Shown piece after piece: positions 16,296 through 25,181 of a DNA stretch of 39,460 nt (position 1 is its first letter; each line of letters begins with the position of its first letter). The position numbers and the translations under genes were made by a program. The notes beneath the pieces were generated by a model. That model did not search any database and was not told the origin of the DNA. It saw only the letters and a program-made list of their open reading frames with translations. This stretch comes from Desulfobacteraceae bacterium (GTDB lineage Bacteria; Desulfobacterota; Desulfobacteria; Desulfobacterales; Desulfobacteraceae). The DNA is taken from the NCBI GenBank assembly GCA_016743945.1, contig JADGFI010000015.1, positions 75,485-114,944 of the forward strand, given 5' to 3'.

Positions 16296-16322
16296 AAAAG
16301 GGTGCGGATTTCTCCACACCCT
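16290..16322 (-). terminator. Terminator of the RpiR-SIS-SBP regulator gene
   Basis: On the minus strand a 10-bp stem (AGGGTGTGGA pairing with TCCGCACCCT, one G-U pair) with a GAAA loop (16322-16299) is followed by TTTTTTATT. It lies about 80 bp after the stop at 16401. Confidence 0.85.
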
Positions 16323-16400
16323 CAAAACTATAAAACCTTTACGAATTTATCTCTCGGCCGTTTCAATTCACAATAAAAAAACAGTCGATAAAAACGAATA

Positions 16401-18677
16401 TTATTTCTTCCGGATCAGCCAGGGGGCCAGGGAGCCGTCGGGAAAAAGTTTTCCCGTGTCGATATGGCGCTGGCGCAGAACAATGCTGGAGCCGTTGGTG
16501 ATCCACACGGCCCAGCAGTCCTGGTCGATGAGTTCCTGGGCTTTGATCAGCAGTTCCTCCCGCTTTTTTGTGTCCATCGTAACTGCAGCTTTCTTGATGG
16601 CGGCATCGTAGTTGGCATTGGACCAATGGCTGCAGTTCCAGTCCTCCCCGGTGCGGAACCAGTTGAGGATCATGGCAGGATCAATGGGGCAGGAGGAAAA
16701 GGTGAGGTAAAGGTCAAAATTCCCCTGGCGGGCCACCTCGTTGAACATGTCCGTGGTCTGGATGTTAAAGTCAACATGAATACCGATGCGGCCCAGGTTT
16801 TCCCGGAGGATTTCACCGGCAATGTGGTCGTTTTCCGAAGGCATGAGCAGAAGAGTGGCGTTGATCTTTTGATTGCCCAGAGCGTCTTTCATGAGTTTTC
16901 TGGCCAGGGAAAGATTTTGTTCATGGCGGGGGGCACCTTTCCAGAATCCCACGGACCCCTTGGGAATTGGGGAGTAACTTCGCTCGGGCACCCCGCCGAA
17001 AGCCCTACGGATGATGGCGTCCACATCGACAGCGTGGCGGATTGCCCTTCGCACCCGGATGTCATCAAAGGGGGGGCGGGTAACATTGATACCGGCCAGC
17101 CAATGATCCAGGCCGTAATTCACGTCATAGGCTACATTGGGCAGATCCTTGATAAACTTGAAATTGGCAAAGGGCAGTCGGGTGATGTCGGTTCTCCCGC
17201 TCTTGAGCCGGGTCTTGATTTTATCTTCACCCAAAGGGGAAAACAAAAGGCTGCCCATCCTGGCCGGCTCTCCCCAATAGCCCTCAAACCGCTTGAGCCG
17301 GATCTCATCTGCGGCGGAATGGGAAAGGAACTCATAGGGCCCAGTTCCCACAGGATTGAAGGCGAAACGCACCGGTCCTAATTCTTCCATGGCAGCCCTG
17401 GAAATGATCTTTCCCGGGATAAAGGGCAGTATGGAGCGGAAAAGATGGAAGTTGGGCTCCTTTAACACCAGGGAAACCGTATGGGCATCGATGATCTCCA
17501 CCTGCTCCAGAAAATCCATGGCCGTGCGGAAATACCCCCGGGCAGACCGCTCAATGGAATATTTGATATCCTCCGAAGTTAGCTCTCCGTAACCCCGGTG
17601 GAACAGGACGCCCTTTAGAAGGTAAAAGGTAATCCGTTTTTTGTCCTTGGAAATGGTCCAGGAACTGGCCAGGTCCGGCACAATATCCCAGGTTCCCTCC
17701 TGGTATTTCACAAGGCCGTTGTAGATGCAGTTGACCAGAGGCCACTCCCTGCGGGTGCCTGCGGCAAAACTGGGATCCAGGCTTCCCGGGGCAGCCCACA
17801 TGCCGATGTTCAAGGTATCCTCCTGGTCCAGGCTGTCTTCCATGGCAAATTTGCTCCGGGAAAAGCTGGGGGTTCTCAGCACCACGTTTTCGCTGAGGGC
17901 CAGTCGACAGATGCAGGAGATTAAAAAGCCCATATTAATGGAGGCATCCTTTTGCTGATTTCCCGGATCTCCATAGGTGAGTATAATCGAGGTGAATTCA
18001 GCCAGAGGGCAGGGAAGATGGGGGGCGATGACGGCGACATTCAGATCCATCTGTGTTGAAACCCGGCAGACATGGCCCATGGTCCGGCTGCAGAAGGCAT
18101 CGGTGATAAAGATGACTGCCGCTTTCCTGGGAGCCTCGGCCAGCTCGGTTTGAAAATGGGGATCATGGACCTCAAAAAAGCGGACCCTGTCGCGTATTTG
18201 GGAAATTTCCCAGCCCATGTGGGCGGCATAATGATAGGTGGAGGCCTGGCCCACGACATACACCTTCCGGCTCTGATAGATGAGGTTAACCAATTGCCTG
18301 AAGGGTTTCATGTCAAGGAAATGAACCAGCTCGCTCAGGGAGGTACGGGCCTCTTCCAACTGCTCCTCCAGAAAGGGGGGGGCATTTTTCCGGCCATTCT
18401 CCCCTGTTCCGGGACTTGTCTGGGCCTGGCTGAGGCTGTTGCGAAGGGTGGACTGAAACTCTGCATATCCGGGATAGCCCAATTGTTTTGAAAACCTTAC
18501 CACGCTGCCTTCACTGGTGCCGCAGGCAGCGGCAAGCTTTCTGGAACTCATGAATGTTACCTGGTGGGGATCATCCAGAACAAAACGCCCGATGATACTG
18601 GCCTTGGCCGTCAAAAGAGACATCCTCGAAGTGAGAACATTCAAAGGGGAATTATAGGCAGCATCTTTCTGGCTCAT
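16401..18677 (-). CDS. Three-domain regulator: RpiR helix-turn-helix + SIS + SBP_bac_5
   Basis: A 758-residue protein of unusual make-up. Residues about 12-85 are an RpiR/MurR helix-turn-helix (FMSSRKLAAACGTSEGSVVR then FSKQLGYPG). Residues about 125-265 look like a SIS sugar-phosphate-binding fold (YQSRKVYVVGQASTYHYA, then VIFITDAFCSRTMGHV). Residues about 288-755 are a complete family-5 peptide/nickel-type solute-binding domain (LNIGMWAAPGSLDPSFAA, LTSEDIKYSIER, NPVGTGPYEFLS, DDIRVRRAIRHAVD). There is no signal peptide or membrane segment, so it should act inside the cell. SgrR regulators join a helix-turn-helix to this binding domain, but with a different DNA-binding part and no SIS. AAAGGAAAG precedes ATG 18677. 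It stands alone between the methyltransferase half and the choline half of the module and may sense a substrate for them; the ligand is unknown. Confidence 0.9.
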   Translation of the reverse strand: MSQKDAAYNSPLNVLTSRMSLLTAKASIIGRFVLDDPHQVTFMSSRKLAAACGTSEGSVVRFSKQLGYPGYAEFQSTLRNSLSQAQTSPGTGENGRKNAPPFLEEQLEEARTSLSELVHFLDMKPFRQLVNLIYQSRKVYVVGQASTYHYAAHMGWEISQIRDRVRFFEVHDPHFQTELAEAPRKAAVIFITDAFCSRTMGHVCRVSTQMDLNVAVIAPHLPCPLAEFTSIILTYGDPGNQQKDASINMGFLISCICRLALSENVVLRTPSFSRSKFAMEDSLDQEDTLNIGMWAAPGSLDPSFAAGTRREWPLVNCIYNGLVKYQEGTWDIVPDLASSWTISKDKKRITFYLLKGVLFHRGYGELTSEDIKYSIERSARGYFRTAMDFLEQVEIIDAHTVSLVLKEPNFHLFRSILPFIPGKIISRAAMEELGPVRFAFNPVGTGPYEFLSHSAADEIRLKRFEGYWGEPARMGSLLFSPLGEDKIKTRLKSGRTDITRLPFANFKFIKDLPNVAYDVNYGLDHWLAGINVTRPPFDDIRVRRAIRHAVDVDAIIRRAFGGVPERSYSPIPKGSVGFWKGAPRHEQNLSLARKLMKDALGNQKINATLLLMPSENDHIAGEILRENLGRIGIHVDFNIQTTDMFNEVARQGNFDLYLTFSSCPIDPAMILNWFRTGEDWNCSHWSNANYDAAIKKAAVTMDTKKREELLIKAQELIDQDCWAVWITNGSSIVLRQRHIDTGKLFPDGSLAPWLIRKK

Positions 18678-18944
18678 GGAACACTTTCCTTTTATTGCTA
18701 ATTAGTGCCCCTGAAAAGCATGAATTCCAGGGCAGATCCATGCATTCTATTTGATCTTTTATCCCCTGTCAATTCCCAGAGATCCATGGGTTGTTTTTCT
18801 TGAAGGGAAACCAAGAGAGGATCTGTTGCTGCGACAGACCTACAACTATGGGCCTCGGATGCCAGCAAATTGATCAAAAGTTATTCAAGGATGATACGAA
18901 AAGATGTCCCGCCGGCGCATGGGCAGCATCGGATTGGATGGAAC

Positions 18945-18978
18945 AACCCTACCCGTTACGGATACCGGGTAGGGTTTT
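18945..18978 (+). terminator. Strong hairpin, terminator-like, in the rearranged spacer
   Basis: AACCCTACCCG (18945-18955) and CGGGTAGGGTT (18966-18976) form an 11-bp stem with a 10-base loop; TTTTATT follows on the plus strand, and only TTGTT on the minus. No intact plus-strand gene ends just upstream, so it is probably left from an older arrangement. The rest of 18678-18944 shows no convincing gene. Confidence 0.6.
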
Positions 18979-19005
18979 ATTACAAGCTGATCTTAGCCCA
19001 GGGGG

Positions 19006-19042
19006 TTAGCTTACAAATTTAGCTTACAAAGTTAGCTTACAA
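19006..19042 (-). repeat. Three 13-bp-spaced TTGTAAGCTAA units at the truncated methyltransferase stop
   Basis: Plus-strand TTAGCTTACAA begins at 19006, 19019 and 19032. The copy at 19032 carries the final Val-Ser codons and the stop of the methyltransferase fragment; the other two repeat that end further downstream. The intact gene at 11232 has a single copy. Confidence 0.85.
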
Positions 19043-19275
19043 CGGCGCCTGAACGAACCCCTTTCAGATAGTTCATGCAATAATCGTCATGGGATAAAAG
19101 CATATCAGCCGTTCTGATGGTGGCCATGATCTTTTGATCCAAAGGATCAATGATGGCCGAATCCAGTCCCGCATCCATCATCGGGGAGACAAAGGTTCTG
19201 TTGATGATTTTTCTCTGGGGCAACCCATAGGAGATGTTGGGCAGACCGCCGGTGATGTGAACTTCCGGAAAAATA
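19032..19275 (-). pseudogene. C-terminal fragment of a second MtgA-like methyltransferase
   Basis: These 244 bp align without gaps to 11232-11475, with about 15 mismatches over 240 bp by eye. The translation covers PEVHITGGLPNISYGLPQRK to the stop, the last 80 or so residues of the enzyme; the first 185 are missing. Many of the changes are silent and the few others mild (Leu/Pro, Ala/Ser, Ile/Val), so it seems to come from a once-working paralogue and not from a fresh copy. It is joined at about 19275 to the end of a TonB-dependent receptor gene on the other strand. Confidence 0.88.
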
Positions 19276-19475
19276 GGATGAAGCAAGATGCCTTTGAACT
19301 GGTCAACATTCGACTGGGATATGAAACCAAATCCTTTGATATCATCCTCTGGTGCAAAAACATTTTTAACCAGGAATACTTGACTGTTCTGAATGAAATG
19401 ATGAATACCGGTGTGATCAAAGCCGTAGAAGGTAATCCACGAACCCTGGGGATCACCCTTCGATACCGGTTTTAA
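19276..19475 (+). pseudogene. C-terminal fragment of a TonB-dependent receptor
   Basis: From about 19276 to TAA 19473-19475 the plus strand reads about 65 residues including VNIRLGYETKSFDIILWCKN, IFNQEYLT and NPRTLGITLRYRF. The last beta-strands and the terminal aromatic Phe are typical of TonB-dependent outer-membrane receptors. The remaining 600 or more residues and any start are absent; upstream is the reversed methyltransferase fragment. This is a non-functional remnant. Family is clear, substrate unknown. Confidence 0.8.
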
Positions 19476-19492
19476 ATCCTGGCCTGAACCGC

Positions 19493-19512
19493 CCGGGGAT
19501 TTAAAACCCCGG
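19493..19512. other. Hairpin between receptor fragment and binding-protein gene
   Basis: CCGGGG (19493-19498) and CCCCGG (19507-19512) with an 8-base AT loop. There is no T run on either side, so it is at best a weak, shared terminator for the two convergent ends. Confidence 0.35.
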
Positions 19513-19537
19513 AACGGCCCGTTGAATGGCTGGCAGT

Positions 19538-20494
19538 TTATTGGGTGATATGGGCAAGAGCGGCCTCAAACACCGGTGCTGCAGGTTTGCCATCGGTTGT
19601 GACGACGTTTTCAAGCCAACGTTGGTATATGTCAGGATGCTGTTTAAGCCAGGCCAGGCCTGCCTGAACCGGGGACAGTCCCGTCTGGGTATAGAGGGTG
19701 GTCATGATCTGATTGACCATTGAAACGGGAAAGGTCATGTTTTTAAAAAACACCGCAACATTGGGCATGTCCTTTTCAAACCCCTTCCGGGTATTGGTCC
19801 ACACCGTGGCGGTCCCGTCATCTCCCCCAAAGGTTTCAGGGGTGCTGCCGGTGAGGTAGGACATATCAATACGCTCGTTCATGCTGTGGGGGGCCCATCC
19901 CAGGAAAACAATGGGTTTTTTCTGTATGGAATAGGACTTGACCTGGGCCAGCATGGCCATCTCACTGGAGGCCACCAGGGTGAATTTTTTAAGTCCGAAC
20001 ATATCCTTGTCAATCATGTTTTGGATAATCATGTTGCCGTCGTTTCCAGCTTCAATACCGTATATTTTCCACTCCAGCTCGTCGCCAAAGTTGACAATGT
20101 CTTTGAAATCTTTGAGCCCTGCTTTTATGCAGCGGGTGGGAACGGCCAAGGTGTATTTGGCTCCGGGCATGTTGGCCATATACTGAATTACGCTGCCCTC
20201 TTTAAAATACTTGCCCGCTATATTGGCCATGGAGGGCATCCAGTTGCCCAGAAAAACGTCTACATCTCCTTTGGACAAGGCCATATAAGTGATGGGTACG
20301 GCCATGGTCAAATTTTGGGCCTCGTATCCCAGGCTGTTGAGTATGGCCACGGCAAGTTCAGTTTTAATGGTCACACCGGTCCAGCCAACACTGGCTATTT
20401 TAACCTGCAATGCCTTGCCGGCAAACGCTGTTCCCCAGGTCAGGCTCAGCGCTATTGCAATGGTGATGAAAATTTTGCTTGTTCTGTGTAACAT
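19538..20494 (-). CDS. Choline/glycine betaine ABC transporter substrate-binding protein (ChoX/ProX-like)
   Basis: A 318-residue secreted binding protein of the OpuAC family. MLHRTSKIFITIAIALSLTW plus GTAFA is a clear signal peptide; the mature part begins near GKALQVKIASVGWTGVTIKT. GWTGVT, VPITYMALSKGDVDVFLGNW and the later LGWAPHSMN match ChoX/ProX proteins, where such Trp and Tyr residues cage the trimethylammonium group. The frame is open back to 20542, but ATG at 20494 is chosen because of AAAGGAG upstream and the signal peptide. It follows the choline dehydrogenase gene by 69 bp, so choline is a likely ligand. Oddly, no permease or ATPase gene is in the window; these may be elsewhere. 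Confidence 0.9.
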   Translation of the reverse strand: MLHRTSKIFITIAIALSLTWGTAFAGKALQVKIASVGWTGVTIKTELAVAILNSLGYEAQNLTMAVPITYMALSKGDVDVFLGNWMPSMANIAGKYFKEGSVIQYMANMPGAKYTLAVPTRCIKAGLKDFKDIVNFGDELEWKIYGIEAGNDGNMIIQNMIDKDMFGLKKFTLVASSEMAMLAQVKSYSIQKKPIVFLGWAPHSMNERIDMSYLTGSTPETFGGDDGTATVWTNTRKGFEKDMPNVAVFFKNMTFPVSMVNQIMTTLYTQTGLSPVQAGLAWLKQHPDIYQRWLENVVTTDGKPAAPVFEAALAHITQ

Positions 20495-20563
20495 GGACTC
20501 TCCTTTGCTAAAATTTAATGTAAAGGGAAAGCCAGGCAGCACAAACCGCCTGGTTTCCGCGGA

Positions 20564-22231
20564 TTATTCTTTGGCTGTGGGCGTATCCTTGTGACGGTAA
20601 AAATCTGTAGGTTCCGGTGCAAGGGGGGAGTTGCCCAGGATCAGGTCTGCTGCCTTTTCTGCAATCATCATCACAGGCGAGTAAATATTCCCGTTGGTGA
20701 TATAGGGCATCACAGAGGCGTCAACGCAGTAGAGTCCTTCCATACCGTGCACTGCCATGGTATGGGGATCCACAACCGCCATGGTATCTGTTCCCATTTT
20801 GCAGGTACAAGAGGGGTGAAGGGCGGTTTCACCGTCTGCAGCCACCCAGTCAAGAATCTGTTCATCGGTTTCAACTTCAGGGCCCGGGGAAAGTTCCCCC
20901 TTGCTGAAGGCGTCAAATGCCGGCTGGTTCATAATTTTTCTTGCACTTCTTACGGCTTCCACCCATTCCTTGCGGTCCTGCTGTGTTGACAGATAGTTAA
21001 ACTGAAGGGCAGGATATTGGAAGGGATCCTTTGATTTAATTTTGACATGGCCCCTGGTATTGGAATACATGGGGCCGATATGAACCTGGTATCCGTGGGC
21101 TGTGTTGGGCGAGGACCCGTCATAGCGGATGGCCACTGGCAAAAAATGAAACTGGATGTTGGGATAGTCCACCTCAGGGTTGCCCCGGATAAATCCACCA
21201 GCCTCAAAGTGGTTGGTGGCTGCAGCCCCTCTTTTATGAAAAAGCCATTGATAGCCAATCCAGGGTTTGTTGTACCACTTGAGGGCCGGAGCCATTGAAA
21301 CCGGTTGTTTGCACCCGTACTGAACGTAAACTTCCAGGTGGTCCTGTAAATTTTGGCCCACCCCGGGCATGTCCTGAACCACGGGGATATTCAATTCAGA
21401 GAGGTGATCGGCATCCCCGATTCCGGACAACTGGAGTAGCTGTGGGGTGTTGATAGCCCCGCCGCAGCAGATGATATGGCGTCCCGATGCAGTTTTAGTC
21501 CTGTTTTTGCCCAGAGCATAGGTCACGCCGGTGGCCCGTTTGCCGTCAAAGAGTATTTTTGTGGCCAGGGCCCCCATGACCAGTTTAAGATTCTTGCGGT
21601 GTTTGACCGGGTGGTAATAAGCCCGGGCAGAACTCCAGCGTTTTCCCTTTTTTATATTTCGGTCAAAGGGGGCAAACCCCTCTTGACTAAACCCGTTCAC
21701 GTCACTGGTCAAAGGGTGTCCTGCCTCCTGGACCGCCTTAAAAAAGGCCTGAAACAAAGGATTGGTGCAGGGACCTATTTCAAGGTTCAACGGCCCCTTG
21801 CTGCCGTGGTATGGATCTGGGGGGGCAATGCGGTTTTCCGCCTTTTTAAAATAGGGTAGGCAGTGGGCATAGTCCCAGTCCTCCATTCCCTTGTCACTTG
21901 CCCATTTTTCATAATCCAGAGGGTTGCCCCGGATATAGATCATGCCGTTGATGGAGCTGGATCCGCCCAGTACCTTTCCCCTACCGTGGAAGATCCGCCG
22001 GTTGTTCATATGGGGTTCCGGCTCGGATTCGTAACACCAGTCGTACCATTTGTTACCCAAAGGAACGGTGAGTCCTGCCGGCATATGAATAAACAGGTCC
22101 CATATATAATCGGGACGTCCAGCATCCAGCATCAGTACCTTATTTTCCGGAGCTGCGCTCAGGCGGTTGGCCAGGGCACATCCTGCTGAGCCGCCCCCGA
22201 TAATAATGTAGTCATATTGTTCTTGTGTCAT
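20564..22231 (-). CDS. betA: Choline dehydrogenase (GMC oxidoreductase)
   Basis: A 555-residue FAD enzyme of the glucose-methanol-choline family. [20 protein letters not shown] at residues 6-25 is the FAD-binding Rossmann motif; [20 protein letters not shown] is the GMC signature 1; [18 protein letters not shown] is signature 2; HPSCTCKMG near the end carries the catalytic His. Length is typical of BetA. It oxidises choline to betaine aldehyde, and possibly on to betaine. It sits between its GntR regulator (17 bp) and the ChoX/ProX-like binding-protein gene, with betB upstream. AAGGAG lies 12 bp before ATG 22231. Other alcohols are possible substrates for GMC enzymes; context favours choline. 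Confidence 0.93.
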   Translation of the reverse strand: MTQEQYDYIIIGGGSAGCALANRLSAAPENKVLMLDAGRPDYIWDLFIHMPAGLTVPLGNKWYDWCYESEPEPHMNNRRIFHGRGKVLGGSSSINGMIYIRGNPLDYEKWASDKGMEDWDYAHCLPYFKKAENRIAPPDPYHGSKGPLNLEIGPCTNPLFQAFFKAVQEAGHPLTSDVNGFSQEGFAPFDRNIKKGKRWSSARAYYHPVKHRKNLKLVMGALATKILFDGKRATGVTYALGKNRTKTASGRHIICCGGAINTPQLLQLSGIGDADHLSELNIPVVQDMPGVGQNLQDHLEVYVQYGCKQPVSMAPALKWYNKPWIGYQWLFHKRGAAATNHFEAGGFIRGNPEVDYPNIQFHFLPVAIRYDGSSPNTAHGYQVHIGPMYSNTRGHVKIKSKDPFQYPALQFNYLSTQQDRKEWVEAVRSARKIMNQPAFDAFSKGELSPGPEVETDEQILDWVAADGETALHPSCTCKMGTDTMAVVDPHTMAVHGMEGLYCVDASVMPYITNGNIYSPVMMIAEKAADLILGNSPLAPEPTDFYRHKDTPTAKE

Positions 22232-22248
22232 CTATTTGCTGCTCCTTG

Positions 22249-23052
22249 CTATAGCTCTTCTTCGTTTTTATTCTGAAATGAGTTTGGGGCATCTTTTTCC
22301 TGGAACGGCTGACAGGAGGCCTTGCCCAATTGTTTCTCAAGACATTGTTCCAGCAGCACATACCAGTGGCCGTAAAGCCTTGCTGCCTTTTGAATGTCTC
22401 TGTTGCCAAGGGCTTTGGCCGTACTTTTCCAGTTCTGGGCGATTTCCATTCGGACCTCGGGTGTCTGGTAGACAACAAATTCGTAGGACCGGAAGGTCAA
22501 TTGGACGGACCGCATCATCCACTCGAAAAATGGGTTGTCAGTCATCTCCACCATGAGCAGGTTCAGTTTTTTATCCGTAACACAGATCTGTTCATAATCC
22601 GGATCATGGCTGCTACAAAGCATGACCAATTTTACGGCCAGCTCTTCCAGCCGATGGATGTCGGACGGGGCCGCATTGGTCATGGCTGAGGATAGTACTG
22701 CCTGGTCCATGGCATATTGGAATTCCAGCAGCTTTGCCAGGGGAATTTCCTGGTGTTTGATCATCACGGCCAGATGGTCGATGGCTTCGTTGATATCCAG
22801 TTCCCTGACATAATAGCCGCCCTTGGCACCTTTTTTTGCATCCACAAGACCCTTCTGCCTCAAGGCCCTTAAGGCCTCCCGGACTGAGCCCCTGCTTGTT
22901 TTAAAGGTATCTTGAAGCTCCCGTTCACTGGGAAGTTTGTCTCCAGGCTTGAAGGCCTTGCCCAGGATGGCTGCCTCAATCTGGAGCCCGATGGCCTCGG
23001 ATTTGTTGCTGCCGGTAACCGGCTTGAAGTTGATGTGTTGAACAATATCCAT
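22249..23052 (-). CDS. GntR family regulator, FadR/FCD type
   Basis: A 267-residue regulator. Residues about 15-85 form the winged helix (FKPGDKLPSERELQDTFKTS then RGSVREALRALRQKGLV), followed by the FCD helical ligand domain with the DKKLNLLMVEMTDNPFFEWM segment in place of the usual metal-binding His pattern. It is encoded just before betA on the same strand and downstream of betB, and is therefore the likely choline/betaine-responsive control of the bet genes. This differs from the TetR-type BetI used by enterobacteria. Palindromes in the spacer upstream are possible operators. Confidence 0.9.
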   Translation of the reverse strand: MDIVQHINFKPVTGSNKSEAIGLQIEAAILGKAFKPGDKLPSERELQDTFKTSRGSVREALRALRQKGLVDAKKGAKGGYYVRELDINEAIDHLAVMIKHQEIPLAKLLEFQYAMDQAVLSSAMTNAAPSDIHRLEELAVKLVMLCSSHDPDYEQICVTDKKLNLLMVEMTDNPFFEWMMRSVQLTFRSYEFVVYQTPEVRMEIAQNWKSTAKALGNRDIQKAARLYGHWYVLLEQCLEKQLGKASCQPFQEKDAPNSFQNKNEEEL

Positions 23053-23108
23053 TAAGGTCCTACCATTTATTGGTTTTTATCATCATTTAAAAAAGCAAAA
23101 CCGCCATG

Positions 23109-23154
23109 AACTTTGAAGTTGTAATGGGGTGGCTTGTGATAATTACTTGTAATT
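23109..23154. promoter_or_regulatory. Palindromes upstream of the GntR/betA operon
   Basis: AACTTTGAAGTT (23109-23120) and AATTACTTGTAATT (23141-23154) are inverted repeats 55-100 bp before ATG 23052. They are plausible operators for the GntR protein itself. The remainder of 23155-23381 is AT-rich and then GC-rich beside the betB end, with no gene seen. Confidence 0.4.
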
Positions 23155-23381
23155 TTAAATCTTTATACCTATTTTGTTTGTTTGCATTGTTCTATTTCAA
23201 TTTTAAAGTACCCACGCTTTGGTTCGACCTTATGGAACATATAAGCCAGGAGATATGAAGTCAAGAAAATTCTAAAACAGGCTGGGCTGGGTGAGAGGAG
23301 TGCCAACAAACAAGAAAAAAACAAGGACAGGGCCGGAGGGAACTGACTGGGCCGTCAGCCCCCACCGGTACACTGGGTGGA

Positions 23382-24848
23382 TTAAAAGGGTGACTCCAGG
23401 GGCCCCATTCCCATATAAACGGATTTGACCTGGGTATAGTGCCGGAGGGTTTCAAGCCCGTTTTCCCGACCGATACCAGAGTTTTTGTAGCCGCCCACGG
23501 GCATCTGGGCCGGGGAGTTGCCATAGGCGTTGATCCAGCAAATTCCTGCGGCCAGTTGGTGGATGACCCGGTGGGCCCGCTGGATATCATTGGTGAACAC
23601 CCCTGCGGCCAGGCCGAAAGGGGTGTTGTTTGCCCGCTGGATCACCGATACCTCGTCGTTAAAGTCCAGGACCGCCATGACCGGACCAAAGATCTCCTCT
23701 TTGACAAGAGTCATCCCATCTGTGCAATCGGTGAACACTGTGGGGGGGAGGAAAAATCCGCCCTGGTTTTCCAGGGGCAGGTCAGGGCAGGTCTGACCGC
23801 AAAGCTGAATGGCGCCTTCTGTCCTGGCCGATTCAATGTAGGATAGAACCTTGACTTTGTGTGCTTCGGAGATCAAAGCGCCGAAGTTGGTTTCCGGATC
23901 CATGGGGTCCCCCATCTTGATATTGGCCTGGATGCGGCCCAGCAGTTTTTCAAGGAATGCTATTTTCACCTGTTCATGGACAAAGACCCGGGTGCCGTTG
24001 GTGCAGACCTCCCCCTGGGTGTAGAAATTGCCCAGCATGGCTGCGCTGACTGCCTGGTCCAGATCGGCATCTTCAAAGATGATCAATGGAGATTTGCCCC
24101 CAAGTTCCATGGTCACATCTTTTAGGGTTGAAGCGGCCCTGGCCATAACTTTTTTACCCGTTCCCACCTCGCCGGTGAAGGAAATCTTTTCTATGCCCGG
24201 ATGCCCTGTGAGCCACTGGCCAACCCGGGCAGCGCCCTGGACCACATTGAACACCCCGTCCGGCACCCCTGCCTCGGTAAAAATCTGGGCCAGTTTCAAT
24301 GCACCCAGGGGGGTTTCTTCCGAGGGCTTAAAAATCATGCTGTTGCCGCAGGCAAGGGCAGGTCCTGATTTCCAGCAGGCAATCTGAAGCGGATAGTTCC
24401 ATGCCCCAATACCGGCGCATACCCCCAAAGGCTCCCTGCGGGTATAATAAAAATCCCGGCCCAAATCCTGCTGGCTCCCCTCAATGCCCGGGGCAGCACC
24501 TGCAAAAAATTCAATGACATCCGCGCCGGAAACCACATCAACCGCAGCAGCTTCCTGCAAGGGTTTTCCCGTATCTCTCACCTCAATGCAGGCCAGTTCA
24601 TGATTTCTTTCCCGCAAAAGAACCACGGCAGCCATGAGAATCCGACTGCGCTGGACTGCATCCATGGCCGACCAGACTTTAAATCCTTGTCGGGCACTTT
24701 TAACAGCTGCCGCAAGCACAGTATTGTCTGCGGTTTCCATCTGGTATATTTCCTTTCCCGTGGCTGGATTGACCACTGAAAAAGTTTCTCCTGTTGTATT
24801 GGCCATGAATCTGCCGTTGACGTAATTTTTATAGCAAAGATGTGACAT
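23382..24848 (-). CDS. betB: Betaine aldehyde dehydrogenase
   Basis: A 488-residue NAD(P)-dependent aldehyde dehydrogenase. [20 protein letters not shown] is the cofactor-side motif, [12 protein letters not shown] the nucleotide-binding turn, [11 protein letters not shown] holds the general-base Glu, and [14 protein letters not shown] the catalytic Cys, all in the order and spacing of BetB proteins; length is standard. It oxidises betaine aldehyde, made by the choline dehydrogenase encoded downstream, to glycine betaine. It is transcribed in the same direction as the regulator-betA operon but separated by 329 bp, so it may have its own promoter in 24849-25150. Substrate assignment rests on family resemblance and the betA neighbour. 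Confidence 0.92.
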   Translation of the reverse strand: MSHLCYKNYVNGRFMANTTGETFSVVNPATGKEIYQMETADNTVLAAAVKSARQGFKVWSAMDAVQRSRILMAAVVLLRERNHELACIEVRDTGKPLQEAAAVDVVSGADVIEFFAGAAPGIEGSQQDLGRDFYYTRREPLGVCAGIGAWNYPLQIACWKSGPALACGNSMIFKPSEETPLGALKLAQIFTEAGVPDGVFNVVQGAARVGQWLTGHPGIEKISFTGEVGTGKKVMARAASTLKDVTMELGGKSPLIIFEDADLDQAVSAAMLGNFYTQGEVCTNGTRVFVHEQVKIAFLEKLLGRIQANIKMGDPMDPETNFGALISEAHKVKVLSYIESARTEGAIQLCGQTCPDLPLENQGGFFLPPTVFTDCTDGMTLVKEEIFGPVMAVLDFNDEVSVIQRANNTPFGLAAGVFTNDIQRAHRVIHQLAAGICWINAYGNSPAQMPVGGYKNSGIGRENGLETLRHYTQVKSVYMGMGPLESPF

Positions 24849-25150
24849 CTAAAAATTGACCTCCGTTTATTTTGGTTTCAGCCCAGAACCATACAAGGAT
24901 GAACACCGGTTGTCAAAAAACGCCGGGTTGCTGAGTTATTCTTTATCAGGCTGCAACGAATACGATTCAAATAAAGATACGCCCCTGAGCACTGACAATA
25001 TCAATCTGATATTCCTAAGTAAGTGCAAATATAGCATATCCCCCCCCCCGCGATATCAACCCAGACACGGCAAACCTCAAGGGATAAGTAAATGCTTTTT
25101 TGCCGTTTGTTAAGAAACAGTTAAAATAGACCGGGTACTCTTTTGCCTAA
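24849..25150. other. Gene-free spacer with a C10 tract and an inverted repeat
   Basis: This 300-bp spacer between betB and the RND gene end has AATATCA-ATC-TGATATT (a 7-bp-arm inverted repeat near 25000-25016) and a run of ten C at 25040-25049. Being upstream of betB it should hold its promoter, which I could not place with confidence. No coding region is convincing. Confidence 0.6.
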
Positions 25151-25181
25151 CGAATCATGCTTTATTTTTCCTGTTTTGCCA
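25151..25181 (-). repeat. Source copy of the 31-bp repeat (end of the RND gene)
   Basis: Covers the last codons (for AKQEK) and stop of the RND pump plus 11 bp beyond, and is identical to 11182-11212. Confidence 0.9.

Noticed and set aside
16464..17381. 305-residue open frame on the plus strand
   Set aside because: Antisense shadow of the SBP domain of the three-domain regulator.
18791..19009. 72-residue plus-strand frame in the spacer
   Set aside because: No ribosome site and no protein-like pattern; it runs through a terminator hairpin.
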